From Lachnospiraceae bacterium (GTDB lineage: Bacteria > Bacillota > Clostridia > Lachnospirales > Lachnospiraceae), in NCBI GenBank assembly GCA_024682835.1, contig JAIKYU010000095.1, forward strand, positions 1-33,377: 33,377 nt of DNA. Reading direction: 5' to 3'. Made by a program: the position numbers and the translations under genes. This document shows positions 1 through 7,901 of this stretch, in pieces (position 1 is the stretch's first letter; each line of letters opens with the position of its first letter). Below the pieces are notes generated by a model that was not told the DNA's origin, searched no databases, and saw only the letters and a list, made by a program, of their open reading frames with translations.

Positions 1-168
1 GTTCCCCTCGTGACCTTGCTGGTCTTCCGTTCTCTTTACTTGGTTCGTTCTCTCTGAACGATTCTCCGATCCATCTTTCGATGCATCTTTCGGAATCTTT
101 CAGGGTTGCATTACTGTTCAGTTGTCAAGGTCCGCGTTGCACTTGCCTGCTCTCTTTTTGCGAGAGCG
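1..168 (-). other. rRNA-operon leader (partial), reading off the left edge
   Basis: No open frame of note lies here. Read on the minus strand, the transcript expected from the promoter at 175-203 starts near 168. It first forms a 6-bp hairpin (arms 149-154 and 162-167), then contains the words CCTTGACAACTGAACAG around 117-133. This resembles the conserved sequence found in Firmicutes 16S leaders and rRNA spacers. The ATCTTTCG word is repeated around 70-100. By inference a 16S rRNA gene lies just beyond position 1. The rRNA itself is not in the window, so this rests on leader resemblance and the promoter architecture. Confidence 0.6.
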
Positions 169-174
169 AATGTT

Positions 175-203
175 AGTATATCACCCGTCTCAGAGAAGTG
201 CAA
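175..203 (-). promoter_or_regulatory. Strong sigma-A promoter, probably rRNA P1
   Basis: On the minus strand TTGCAC (198-203) and TATACT (175-180) are separated by exactly 17 bases. Upstream (204-240) is an A/T-rich block with runs of A and T, like an UP element. The -35 box sits inside a perfect 6+2+6 inverted repeat (196-209, AAGTGC AA GCACTT). It is downstream of the DUF5711 gene and drives nothing visible in the window except the leader at 1-168. Confidence 0.75.
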
Positions 204-256
204 GCACTTTTTTTAAAAAAAACATATGAAATTTTATAATCCATCAAAGCCTTATT

Positions 257-1444
257 TTATCGGAGTTCCAGCGTTTGAATCGAGCTGTTCGTAACAGCGA
301 GAAAACGATTCCGCACAGCGGTGGGCACCATCATCCGCACCGGCTGACTGAATGCGCCCGCGTATTTCTCATTCCCGTTCAGATCATAAATCAACCAGGC
401 CTCCGCGCTGTATATGATCACGCGGTCCGAGGTCATGAGCACATCCTCGAACTCCTGGTCGAAGTACAGCGTCGTCAGCAGATCGCCGCCATCGTTGTAT
501 ATGAGCAGGCGGTACGCGCCCTTCTCCGTGCTGTTGTGAAACAGCAGCGCGACGTGATTGTCACGCGCGTACACGCCCGTGATCTCCTCCCCGCCCATCA
601 GATGTTCCGCGCGGCTTGTGGGAATCTGCGCGCCGGCGTAAAACATGATACGGTCATTGGAAACCGCGCAGACGGAACTGTCTCCCAAAAACTGTACGAA
701 GGGCGCCACCACACCGGTATAGTCATATCCGCTGACGTAATTATCGATGGCGTTCTGTCCGACGGACCCAAAGTTATAAAAGGCGATGCTACTGCGAATC
801 TTGCCGTCCTTCGCATATAAAAAGGACACGCCGACCAGCTCGCCGCTCGGTGAAATGCTGACAGCCAGTGGATATCCGCTGTCCGCCATGGTCGTTTTAA
901 AATATGCAAGCGTCGTACCCTGCGCATCATAGAGATAAATCCACGCGTCGTCACGGTCATCAAGGATCACCGCGACCACTCCCTGTGACGCGACACAGAA
1001 GCCGCGAATCGGCAGATTGGTGTCAATCGTGCCGATCGGTCCCGTGGCGCCCGCGACATAGATCAGGTTGCCGTTGTAATCACCGACGGCGACGATATTC
1101 TTGCACGTGCGGATAATCGGCGCCTGCATTTCGTAGGTCTGGTTCCACAGTACCTCGCCGTCCGCATTGATGCAGCGGATACCGTCCTTGCTGTACTGCA
1201 CGACCTGTTCGCCGAAAGCCAGGAATTCAGCCGTCTCCGCCTCGCTGATTGCCGCCTCCTTCACCACGTCTGCTTCGTGAAACACCTTATCGCGCCATGA
1301 GAAATAGGCGAGCGCCACGCCTGCGGCGATGAGTACGATCACCAGCGCGGTTCGATAGAGAATCGCGAGCTTGTGACTTCGGATTTTTTCGAGATAGGAC
1401 GGCTCCGAAGCGGAACGCGCGGCAAAGTTTCTGATAGAAGCCAT
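257..1444 (-). CDS. DUF5711-family membrane-anchored beta-propeller-like protein
   Basis: The protein has 395 residues. A short basic cytoplasmic N terminus is followed by one membrane segment (about residues 28-47) and then a long extracytoplasmic part. That part has repeated hydrophobic strands ending in small-residue turns (for example VVAVGDYNGNLIYVAG), as in a PQQ/WD-like propeller. The whole resembles the DUF5711 family of Clostridia, whose function is not known. Its ATG shares one base (1444) with the stop of the upstream mutarotase gene, so the two are translationally coupled. It is the last gene of the leftward operon, and no hairpin terminator is evident before the rRNA-type promoter. 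The family call is from recognition of the overall pattern; a role in surface or envelope sensing would be a guess. Confidence 0.7.
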   Translation of the reverse strand: MASIRNFAARSASEPSYLEKIRSHKLAILYRTALVIVLIAAGVALAYFSWRDKVFHEADVVKEAAISEAETAEFLAFGEQVVQYSKDGIRCINADGEVLWNQTYEMQAPIIRTCKNIVAVGDYNGNLIYVAGATGPIGTIDTNLPIRGFCVASQGVVAVILDDRDDAWIYLYDAQGTTLAYFKTTMADSGYPLAVSISPSGELVGVSFLYAKDGKIRSSIAFYNFGSVGQNAIDNYVSGYDYTGVVAPFVQFLGDSSVCAVSNDRIMFYAGAQIPTSRAEHLMGGEEITGVYARDNHVALLFHNSTEKGAYRLLIYNDGGDLLTTLYFDQEFEDVLMTSDRVIIYSAEAWLIYDLNGNEKYAGAFSQPVRMMVPTAVRNRFLAVTNSSIQTLELR

Positions 1445-2487
1445 CAGTCGAACCGATATACCGTTGTCGAATCGAGTTCCCTGCCGGGTCCGAACACGGG
1501 TCTCTCAAATCCGTCCTGATTGAGGGAATTCGGGAAATACTGCGTCTCAAGGCAGAAGCCGTCGCGTGCTCCGTAGGATCCGCCGCCCTTTGCGTGAGGG
1601 GTAACCAGCGCATTGCCCGCGTAAAACTGTACGCCGGGCAGATCCGAAAGCGTGTGCATGGTGATTCCCGTCGCGGGGCAGGTCGTCACCGCCACCTCGC
1701 GCACAGTGCCGTCGGCGTCGTCCACGCAGAAATTGTGGTCATATCCTTTGACAAGCTTGAGCTGCTCGATATCCGTGTCAATCTCCCTGCCGATCTCCTT
1801 GGGAGAGGTAAAATCAAAGGGCGTCCCCGCAACCGGAGCGAGTTCGCCTGTCGGGATTGCCCCCGGCACGACAGGCAGATAATGGGATGCAAAAATCTGC
1901 ATGATATGATCACCGATGTTGCCGGCATCATGGCCGCGCAGATTGAAATAGACATGGTTGGTCAGATTGAGAGGCGTGTCCTTATCGGATGTGGCATGAT
2001 AATGGAGCGAAAGCGCCTGATCCTCCGAGAGCGCATAAGTGACGGAAATATCTCTGTTGCCGGGACAGCCGAGCTCACCATCGGGAACAAAGATGGAAAA
2101 GGTGACCTCCTGCTCTCCTTCCCGCGCATCCCAGACCTTTCTCTGAAAGCCGTATTTTTCATCATCGCTGTGCAGATTGTTGTCGTTTTCATTGACAGGC
2201 AGCGTGTATTCTGTGCCGCCTATGACATATTTCGCGCCGGCTGTGCGGTTGGCGACGGGGCCCACAACAGCGCCGAGATTGCCGCGGTTGCGGTAGTATT
2301 CCTTCAGATCTGACTGTCCGAGACAGACATCCACGGGGGGCTTATCTCCCCTCGGTATCACAATGTCCCGCAGAGTCGCTCCGAGGTTCAGCACGACCAC
2401 ACGCATTCCCGCACGGTTGGTCAGATGATACGCATATACCGGTTCGCCTCCGGCTGCCTCTCCGATGTGTTCCCGTTTTACTGCCAT
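1444..2487 (-). CDS. galM: Aldose 1-epimerase (galactose mutarotase)
   Basis: This enzyme interconverts the alpha and beta anomers of galactose or glucose, feeding the Leloir pathway or general sugar uptake in the cytoplasm. The 347-residue product has the family landmarks in order. GPVANRTAG is at about 76-84 and NENDNNLH at 99-106. The LTNHVYFNL segment carries the catalytic acid His178, GYDHNF is at 249-254, and LETQYFPNS carries the catalytic base Glu314. The start at 2487 is chosen because an AGAAGGAGG ribosome binding site lies just before this ATG; an upstream in-frame extension of 21 residues is Arg-rich and lacks homology. It lies 77 bases downstream of recR and overlaps the DUF5711 gene by one base. 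The actual sugar preference cannot be read from sequence. Confidence 0.9.
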   Translation of the reverse strand: MAVKREHIGEAAGGEPVYAYHLTNRAGMRVVVLNLGATLRDIVIPRGDKPPVDVCLGQSDLKEYYRNRGNLGAVVGPVANRTAGAKYVIGGTEYTLPVNENDNNLHSDDEKYGFQRKVWDAREGEQEVTFSIFVPDGELGCPGNRDISVTYALSEDQALSLHYHATSDKDTPLNLTNHVYFNLRGHDAGNIGDHIMQIFASHYLPVVPGAIPTGELAPVAGTPFDFTSPKEIGREIDTDIEQLKLVKGYDHNFCVDDADGTVREVAVTTCPATGITMHTLSDLPGVQFYAGNALVTPHAKGGGSYGARDGFCLETQYFPNSLNQDGFERPVFGPGRELDSTTVYRFD

Positions 2488-2564
2488 GTCTTTCCTCCTT
2501 CTGTTATGAAATGGTAAGTTTCCGTTCCCGGTATCACTTCGCCGTGCCACCGGAACAATACAGA

Positions 2565-3164
2565 TCAGATTTCCGTACGCCCTTCAAGCGCCCGCATGAG
2601 GGTAACCTCGTCTATGTATTCCAGATCACCGCCGACCGGCACGCCGCTTGCAATTCGCGTAACCCTAATCCCGGTCGGCTTGATCAGCTTGCTCGCATAC
2701 ATCGCGGTGGTCTCGCCCTCAAGGCTTGAATTGGTCGCCAGAATGACCTCCTTTACATCCTCCTTTGCCAGACGCTCCATCAGCTCCTTCAGACGGATAT
2801 CGGAGGGGCCGATCCCCAGCATCGGGGAAATCGCGCCGTGCAACACATGATACACACCCGTGTACTTGCCTGTTTTCTCATAAGCCGCCTGGTCGCGCGT
2901 GTTTTCAACGACCATGATCGTGTGGTGATCACGCTGCGGATTCTGGCAGATCGGGCAGATCTCCTCATCCGTAAGGGTGCAGCAGATCTTGCAGTGGTGC
3001 ACATGCTCACGCGCGTCAAGAATCGCGTCAGACAAACGTTTCACACGATCCTTCGGCATATGCACGATATGAAATGCGATTCGTCCGGCGGATTTGTCGC
3101 CGATTCCCGGAAGTGCAGCCAGTTCTTCGATCAGTCGGTTAATGTAGCCGCTGTACAGGTTCAA
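2565..3164 (-). CDS. recR: Recombination protein RecR
   Basis: RecR acts with RecO (and RecF) to load RecA on SSB-coated single-stranded DNA during gap repair. The 199-residue length is typical. The helix-hairpin-helix (LPGIGDKSAGRIA, about residues 18-30) comes first, then a four-Cys zinc site (Cys58, Cys61, Cys70, Cys73), a Toprim domain starting about residue 82 (MVVENTRD), and the C-terminal Walker-B-like region with ASGVPVGGDLEY. The start overlaps the stop of ebfC by four bases (3161-3164, ATGA), the usual coupled arrangement of dnaX-ebfC-recR in Firmicutes. All diagnostic residues are present. Confidence 0.97.
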   Translation of the reverse strand: MNLYSGYINRLIEELAALPGIGDKSAGRIAFHIVHMPKDRVKRLSDAILDAREHVHHCKICCTLTDEEICPICQNPQRDHHTIMVVENTRDQAAYEKTGKYTGVYHVLHGAISPMLGIGPSDIRLKELMERLAKEDVKEVILATNSSLEGETTAMYASKLIKPTGIRVTRIASGVPVGGDLEYIDEVTLMRALEGRTEI

Positions 3165-3496
3165 AAGCCGATTCCCCCGGTCATCTTCCCAAGCAGTGCT
3201 TCGCTCTCCGCGTCTGCCAGCGCACCGGCCTCATTGACAGCCGCCACGATCATATCCTCCAGCATCTCCACATCCTCCGGGTCCAGCGCGTCCGGAGAAA
3301 TCTTGATCTTTTTCAGCGCCTTTGCGCCGGAAACAGTGGCTTCCACCGCTCCGCCACCCGCCTTGGCTGTATACTCCTTTTCTTCCAGTTCCTTCTGGTT
3401 CTGCTCCATCTGGCGCTGCATCCGCTGTGCCTGCTTGAGCATGTTTGCATAGCCGCCCGGCATTCCGCCGCCCGGAAATCCACCTCTCTTAGCCAT
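3161..3496 (-). CDS. ebfC: YbaB/EbfC family nucleoid-associated protein
   Basis: This is a small dimeric DNA-binding protein of the nucleoid, conserved between dnaX and recR. The 111 residues include the Gly-rich N terminus, the MLKQAQRMQRQMEQNQKELE helix (about residues 19-38), the beta strands TAKAGGGAVEATVSG, and the acidic helix with PEDVEMLEDMIVAAVNEA. The start ATG shares one base with the dnaX stop (3496), and the stop overlaps recR by four bases. Its exact cellular role in this group is unresolved, but family membership is clear. Confidence 0.95.
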   Translation of the reverse strand: MAKRGGFPGGGMPGGYANMLKQAQRMQRQMEQNQKELEEKEYTAKAGGGAVEATVSGAKALKKIKISPDALDPEDVEMLEDMIVAAVNEAGALADAESEALLGKMTGGIGF

Positions 3497-5139
3497 TATT
3501 GTTCTTCCTCCTCTTCTTCTATTTCAACCGGAAACTGAATACCCGCCTGCAGAATATCCTCCGCCGGCACCATCCTTTCCGCGTCCGCGCCGCCGTCACC
3601 GGCGCACAGAAACCGCAAATCCACCGATTTCCCGATCGCCTCCTCGATCGCCTGCTTCAGCACCCGTTCATGCTCGTGATCATTGGGCGAAACCAGGGTC
3701 GCAATATCCAATCCACTTACAATCGCCAGCGAGCCGTTTTCATCCACATAGAGCTCGGATCGCTCCATAAAGTCCCGCAATGGCTGCTTCAGACCGGCGA
3801 AGATCCGGTTTTTGTTTCGAATCAGCTCTCTGATTTCCTCCGGCAACGCCTTTGCCAGCTCCCTGAGGCGCGCGGCTTGTGCTTCCCCGCCCGCGTCGCC
3901 CGCGGCCGCCTGTCCGCCCGGTGCCGCAGCTGTCACATAGCCTCCGCTTTCAAGTTTTTTCACCACTGCCTGCAGCTGTCTGCCGGTTTTCTCGCTTTGC
4001 TGTTCCAGAATGCTTACCCGCGCGGCCAGATCCTGATTCTCTTTTTCCGTCCGTGGATGCAGGAGGCGGATCACCGCCATTTCAATCAGGACACGTTTCT
4101 GGGCCGAATAGCGGATCTGGGCGGAAAGCTCGGAAAAGATCCGGATATCGCGCAAAAGCGTGTCCAGATCCGTACCGGCTGCCACCTTTTCCATCTCCGC
4201 GAGATTCTCCGTGGAGACGTCCGTCAGGTGAGAACCGTCGCCGGCTGCCTTGATCAGCATCAGATTGCGCAGGTACCAGATAAAGTCATTGACATACTGC
4301 ATCAGATCGCGTCCGTCCGCGACCGCCTCCGCGATCCGGTCAAGCGCATCCGTCACATTCCCGTCCTGCAGCGCGCAAAAGAGCCTGCCATACACCTCTG
4401 TCTCCACCGCGCCCAGCACGTCCAGCACCATATTGCGCGTCAGCTGCTGCCCATAGTAAAAAGCCGCGCACTGATCCAGGAGGGAAAGCCCGTCGCGAAG
4501 AGCACCGTCCGCCGCACGCGCAACAAAAGAGAGCGCGTCATCCGTCGCGTCAATCCCCTCCGCCAGTGATACCTGTCTCAGACGGTCCGTAATCTCGTCC
4601 AGTGAAATGCGGTGGAAATCATACCGCTGGCACCGGGAGAGGATCGTTACCGGAATCTTCTGCATTTCTGTCGTCGCCAGCAGAAAAATCACATGCGCAG
4701 GCGGTTCCTCCAGTGTTTTCAGCAACGCGTTAAACGCCGCTGCCGTGAACATATGCACCTCATCCACGATATAGACCCGATACCGGCCGATCGTCGGCGA
4801 ATAATCGATCTCTTCTATGATCTGCCGCACCTCGTCCACGCCGTTATTGGATGCCGCATCCAGTTCGACGACATTGAGCGCCGCGCCGGAGGCTATCGCC
4901 CTGCATACCGCGCACTCCCCGCACGGAGAGCCATTCTGCGGATTCTCACAATTGACGGCCCGCGCAAAAATTTTTGCGATCGTTGTTTTTCCCGTTCCCC
5001 GGGTGCCGACAAACAGATACGCATGGCCGATCCGCCCGGTGCGTATCTGATTGCGCAGCGTTGTGACAATATGCTCCTGTCCGCGCACATCATCAAAGGT
5101 GAGCGGACGATACTTTCTGTATAAGGCTACATATGACAT
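3496..5139 (-). CDS. dnaX: DNA polymerase III subunit gamma/tau
   Basis: DnaX is the clamp-loader ATPase of the replisome. In the 547-residue protein the Walker A motif GTRGTGKTT is at 45-53, zinc-binding cysteines are Cys64, Cys73, Cys76 and Cys79, Walker B (VYIVDEVHM) is at 122-130, and the SRC arginine-finger motif is at 168-170. These define the AAA+ core. After the collar domain comes a low-complexity Ala/Gly/Gln linker (about 400-425) and a tau-like C-terminal domain ending in an acidic Glu-rich tail. It starts 15 bases after the phosphofructokinase stop, so the two are co-transcribed. An A6 run in the linker region could in principle slip, but nothing else points to programmed frameshifting. 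No SRP RNA gene is seen next to it. Confidence 0.96.
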   Translation of the reverse strand: MSYVALYRKYRPLTFDDVRGQEHIVTTLRNQIRTGRIGHAYLFVGTRGTGKTTIAKIFARAVNCENPQNGSPCGECAVCRAIASGAALNVVELDAASNNGVDEVRQIIEEIDYSPTIGRYRVYIVDEVHMFTAAAFNALLKTLEEPPAHVIFLLATTEMQKIPVTILSRCQRYDFHRISLDEITDRLRQVSLAEGIDATDDALSFVARAADGALRDGLSLLDQCAAFYYGQQLTRNMVLDVLGAVETEVYGRLFCALQDGNVTDALDRIAEAVADGRDLMQYVNDFIWYLRNLMLIKAAGDGSHLTDVSTENLAEMEKVAAGTDLDTLLRDIRIFSELSAQIRYSAQKRVLIEMAVIRLLHPRTEKENQDLAARVSILEQQSEKTGRQLQAVVKKLESGGYVTAAAPGGQAAAGDAGGEAQAARLRELAKALPEEIRELIRNKNRIFAGLKQPLRDFMERSELYVDENGSLAIVSGLDIATLVSPNDHEHERVLKQAIEEAIGKSVDLRFLCAGDGGADAERMVPAEDILQAGIQFPVEIEEEEEEQ

Positions 5140-5154
5140 GCCTGTGTCCGTTCC

Positions 5155-6228
5155 TCAATCACCGAAGGATATGCCAAGCATCTTGGCTTCCTTGATGATA
5201 CCCGCATCCGGATCCACGGTCTTTAACTTGCCTGCGACCTCCTCCAGCGGAACCTTGACGATCTCCCGATTCTTGTATGCGACCATGAAACCGTACTGTC
5301 CCTTAAGAATCAGCCGTCCGGCCTCCGCGCCGAGTCGACTCGCAAAGACACGGTCGTAGGGATCCGGCGTACCGCCTCGCTGCATATGTCCGGGCACCGT
5401 TACGCGCACTTCCCTGCCCGTTCGCTTCTCGATCTCTGACGCCACTTCGTAAGATACCGAAGGCACCTTGCGCTTGGCCAGCTTCTCCTTGTATTCCTTT
5501 TTGGAAAGCTTTGCGTCTTCCTTTGAGATAGCACCCTCCGCAACCGCAAGAATCGTGAAATGGCTGCCGTGCTTATCACGCATCTCGATCGCCTCGCAGA
5601 TCTTATCGATGTCATAGGGGATCTCCGGAATCAGGATGATATCCGCTCCGCTGGCCATACCGGCATTGAGTGTGAGCCATCCGGCCTTGTGTCCCATCAC
5701 CTCCACGATAAAGACGCGTCCGTGAGAGTCCGCCGTCGTATGGATCCGGTCGATCACATCCGTTGCGATGCCCACCGCGCTCTGGAAGCCGAAAGTCATA
5801 TCCGTCCCCCAAAGATCATTATCGATGGTCTTCGGAAGGGAAACCACATGCAGTCCCTCCTGATTCAGAAGGTTGGCCGTCTTCTGCGAGCCGTTGCCGC
5901 CAAGAACCACCAGACAGTCAAGCTGCAGCTTATAGTAATTCTGTTTCATCGCCTCGACCTTGTCGAGACCGTTTTCATCCGGTTCGCGAATCTCCTTGAA
6001 GGGCATCCGGGAACTGCCGAGAATCGTGCCGCCGCGGGTCAGAATACCGGTAAAATCCGCGGAGGTCAGCAGCCGGAAATGGGAATAAATCAGTCCCTTA
6101 TATCCTTCCAGGAAACCGTAAAGCTCAATCTCCTCGCCACTGTGCATCAGGCATTTGACTACACCGCGCATCGCCGCATTCAGCGCCTGACAGTCACCAC
6201 CGCTCGTCAACATACCGATTCTCCGCAT
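5155..6228 (-). CDS. pfkA: 6-phosphofructokinase, group III-like
   Basis: This glycolytic enzyme phosphorylates fructose 6-phosphate in the cytoplasm. The 357-residue protein has SGGDCQALNAA (9-19), GGNGS (110-114), the catalytic PKTIDND (132-138, base Asp136), the substrate segment MGHKAGWL and the PGHMQRGG loop. Gly113 combined with Lys133 is the pattern of the mixed-substrate group III: Gly at the first site favours ATP, while Lys at the second is typical of PPi-using and group III enzymes. Asn112 replaces the usual Asp of GGDG. It is the first gene of an operon with dnaX, ebfC and recR, transcribed from the promoter at 6276-6304. The family is certain; the phosphate donor (ATP or PPi) is not. 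Confidence 0.93.
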   Translation of the reverse strand: MRRIGMLTSGGDCQALNAAMRGVVKCLMHSGEEIELYGFLEGYKGLIYSHFRLLTSADFTGILTRGGTILGSSRMPFKEIREPDENGLDKVEAMKQNYYKLQLDCLVVLGGNGSQKTANLLNQEGLHVVSLPKTIDNDLWGTDMTFGFQSAVGIATDVIDRIHTTADSHGRVFIVEVMGHKAGWLTLNAGMASGADIILIPEIPYDIDKICEAIEMRDKHGSHFTILAVAEGAISKEDAKLSKKEYKEKLAKRKVPSVSYEVASEIEKRTGREVRVTVPGHMQRGGTPDPYDRVFASRLGAEAGRLILKGQYGFMVAYKNREIVKVPLEEVAGKLKTVDPDAGIIKEAKMLGISFGD

Positions 6229-6275
6229 AGGTCAGCCTCCTTTGAAGAATAAAAAGACAAATTGCAACCGAATAT

Positions 6276-6304
6276 ATTATAATAAGATTCGAACGCCATG
6301 ACAA
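6276..6304 (-). promoter_or_regulatory. Sigma-A promoter of the pfkA-dnaX-ebfC-recR operon
   Basis: On the minus strand TTGTCA (6299-6304) and a perfect TATAAT (6276-6281) are spaced 17 bases apart, 48 bases upstream of the pfkA ATG. The same A/T-rich block offers an overlapping plus-strand -10 (TATAAT at 6278-6283) with a weak -35 for the divergent membrane-protein gene. Confidence 0.8.
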
Positions 6305-6328
6305 GGATAAGGACTACGAATCGGTCTC

Positions 6329-7897
6329 ATGAACAGCCAGACAGCCAAAACCTCTGAATACACGCGGACAAAGGGATCATCCATCAGGCAGACTGTGATC
6401 TGCACGGCAGCAATGGTGATCTGTATGCTTGCCGTCCTTCTGTGCGGTCTTTCCGCCGCTCCACAGCGAAACTGGCAGGAGTTCCCGCGACAGGAAAAAC
6501 AGTACGAGGAGCTTACAGCCGCCATCACTTCCGGCCAGCTCTCTCTCCTGGAGGAACCGGCTCCGTTTCTGGCCGCGATGGACAACCCCTACGATCCGAC
6601 GGCGCGCGCACTTGCATCCGAAGAGCACGGCGGATCCGGTCTGATCGATATGGCCTACTACAACGGCAGATACTACGTCTATTTTGGTGTCACGCCTGTT
6701 CTGCTCCTGTTTCTGCCGGTTTTCCTGCTGACCGGCCGCATTCTCCAGACCTGGATCGCCGTCATCCTCTGTGCCGTCCTGTGCGTACCCGTTGGTTTTC
6801 TTTTTGTCCGGGCGCTCTGTGACCGGTTTTTCCGTGACTCCGTGTATTCGGTCCGTCTGCTGCTGTCTCTGTTTCTTCCGGGCGTGCTGGGCATTCCCTA
6901 CCTGGCAGCCTTCTGTACGACCTATTCCCTGCCTGCCGTCCTGGGACTGCTCCTGCTCCTGACAGGCTTCACCCTCCTGCTGTCGGCCGAGCGACCGGAC
7001 GGATCCATGCAACAGGGAAAACTGGCCTGCGGCTCCGTTTGTCTCGCACTGACCATCGGCTGCCGTCCTGCTTTTGCGGCCGCCTACCTTCTGTTGTTTC
7101 CCCTGTTTGGTGGTGCAATACGAAAGGGGGCTTTTTTCCGGTTACGCAAGGACGCTGTCCGGAATACGGCGGCCGTTCTGCTGCCTGCCTTTGTCATCGG
7201 ATCCGGCTTTCTTATCTACAACGCCCTTCGTTTTGACAACCCCTTCGAATTCGGCTTTCACTACCTCTTCACCACCAGAGATCTGCTGCATGGCCGCCAT
7301 ACGCCGGCACAGACTCTGACCGGTGCCCACCTGCTGTTCCTGCAGATGCCGATCCTGCACCGCGTGTTCCCCTTCCTGGAGACCATTGAAATCCCCTGGC
7401 AAAACGAGAATTCGCTCTATGTTGAGCCGATGTTCGGCGGGCTGCTGCCGCTTCATCCCCTGATTCCGGCCGGGCTGCTGCTTTTGCCGTTTCTGTTTAT
7501 CCGCAGGGACCGCTCCGGCCGCGTCTGCCGGGCACTTGCCCTTAGTTCCGCGGCACTCGGTGTGCTTCTGCTGTTCATCGATTCTTCTATCGCCGGCATC
7601 TCCCAGCGCTACGAATCGGATTTCGCCCTGTTTTTCTACCTGCCTGCGGCAATCGGCATTCTGACCCTCTGTGAACGTCCGGCAACCTCATCACCAAAAG
7701 ACGGGCAGACCACCGTCTCCCCGTCTTCCGATAAGCGCAGACAACACGCGCTTCATTTCCTTATTATTCTTCTTCCCATTCTGCTCTTTGCGGAGATTTT
7801 CCTTTCTTTTTCCTCCATCCTCTGCGACGGCCGCTATCTCGCCATGCGCGACTGGAATCCCGCCGCCTATAACCGGATCGCTGAATTTTTCCACTGA
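6329..7897 (+). CDS. Multi-pass membrane protein, possibly GT-C-like
   Basis: The product has 522 residues and is not assignable with certainty. One N-terminal membrane segment (about 22-45) is followed by an extracytoplasmic stretch. That stretch contains AMDNPYDPTAR and the aromatic motif MAYYNGRYYVYFGV. About ten further hydrophobic segments follow, including Leu-rich helices. An acidic or aromatic loop after the first helix with many later helices recalls GT-C membrane glycosyltransferases, but no family signature is conclusive. The ribosome binding site (AAGGAC) is about 17 bases before the chosen ATG, rather far. The gene is divergent from pfkA and convergent with the ABC permease; the two stop codons are only 4 bases apart, with no terminator between. 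Confidence 0.6.
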   Translation: MNSQTAKTSEYTRTKGSSIRQTVICTAAMVICMLAVLLCGLSAAPQRNWQEFPRQEKQYEELTAAITSGQLSLLEEPAPFLAAMDNPYDPTARALASEEHGGSGLIDMAYYNGRYYVYFGVTPVLLLFLPVFLLTGRILQTWIAVILCAVLCVPVGFLFVRALCDRFFRDSVYSVRLLLSLFLPGVLGIPYLAAFCTTYSLPAVLGLLLLLTGFTLLLSAERPDGSMQQGKLACGSVCLALTIGCRPAFAAAYLLLFPLFGGAIRKGAFFRLRKDAVRNTAAVLLPAFVIGSGFLIYNALRFDNPFEFGFHYLFTTRDLLHGRHTPAQTLTGAHLLFLQMPILHRVFPFLETIEIPWQNENSLYVEPMFGGLLPLHPLIPAGLLLLPFLFIRRDRSGRVCRALALSSAALGVLLLFIDSSIAGISQRYESDFALFFYLPAAIGILTLCERPATSSPKDGQTTVSPSSDKRRQHALHFLIILLPILLFAEIFLSFSSILCDGRYLAMRDWNPAAYNRIAEFFH

Positions 7898-7901
7898 CCG
7901 G

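Noticed and set aside
3950..3970. A-run in dnaX as a programmed frameshift site
   Set aside because: Six A before CTT is weaker than known dnaX slippery sites, and no stimulating hairpin or nearby stop was seen.
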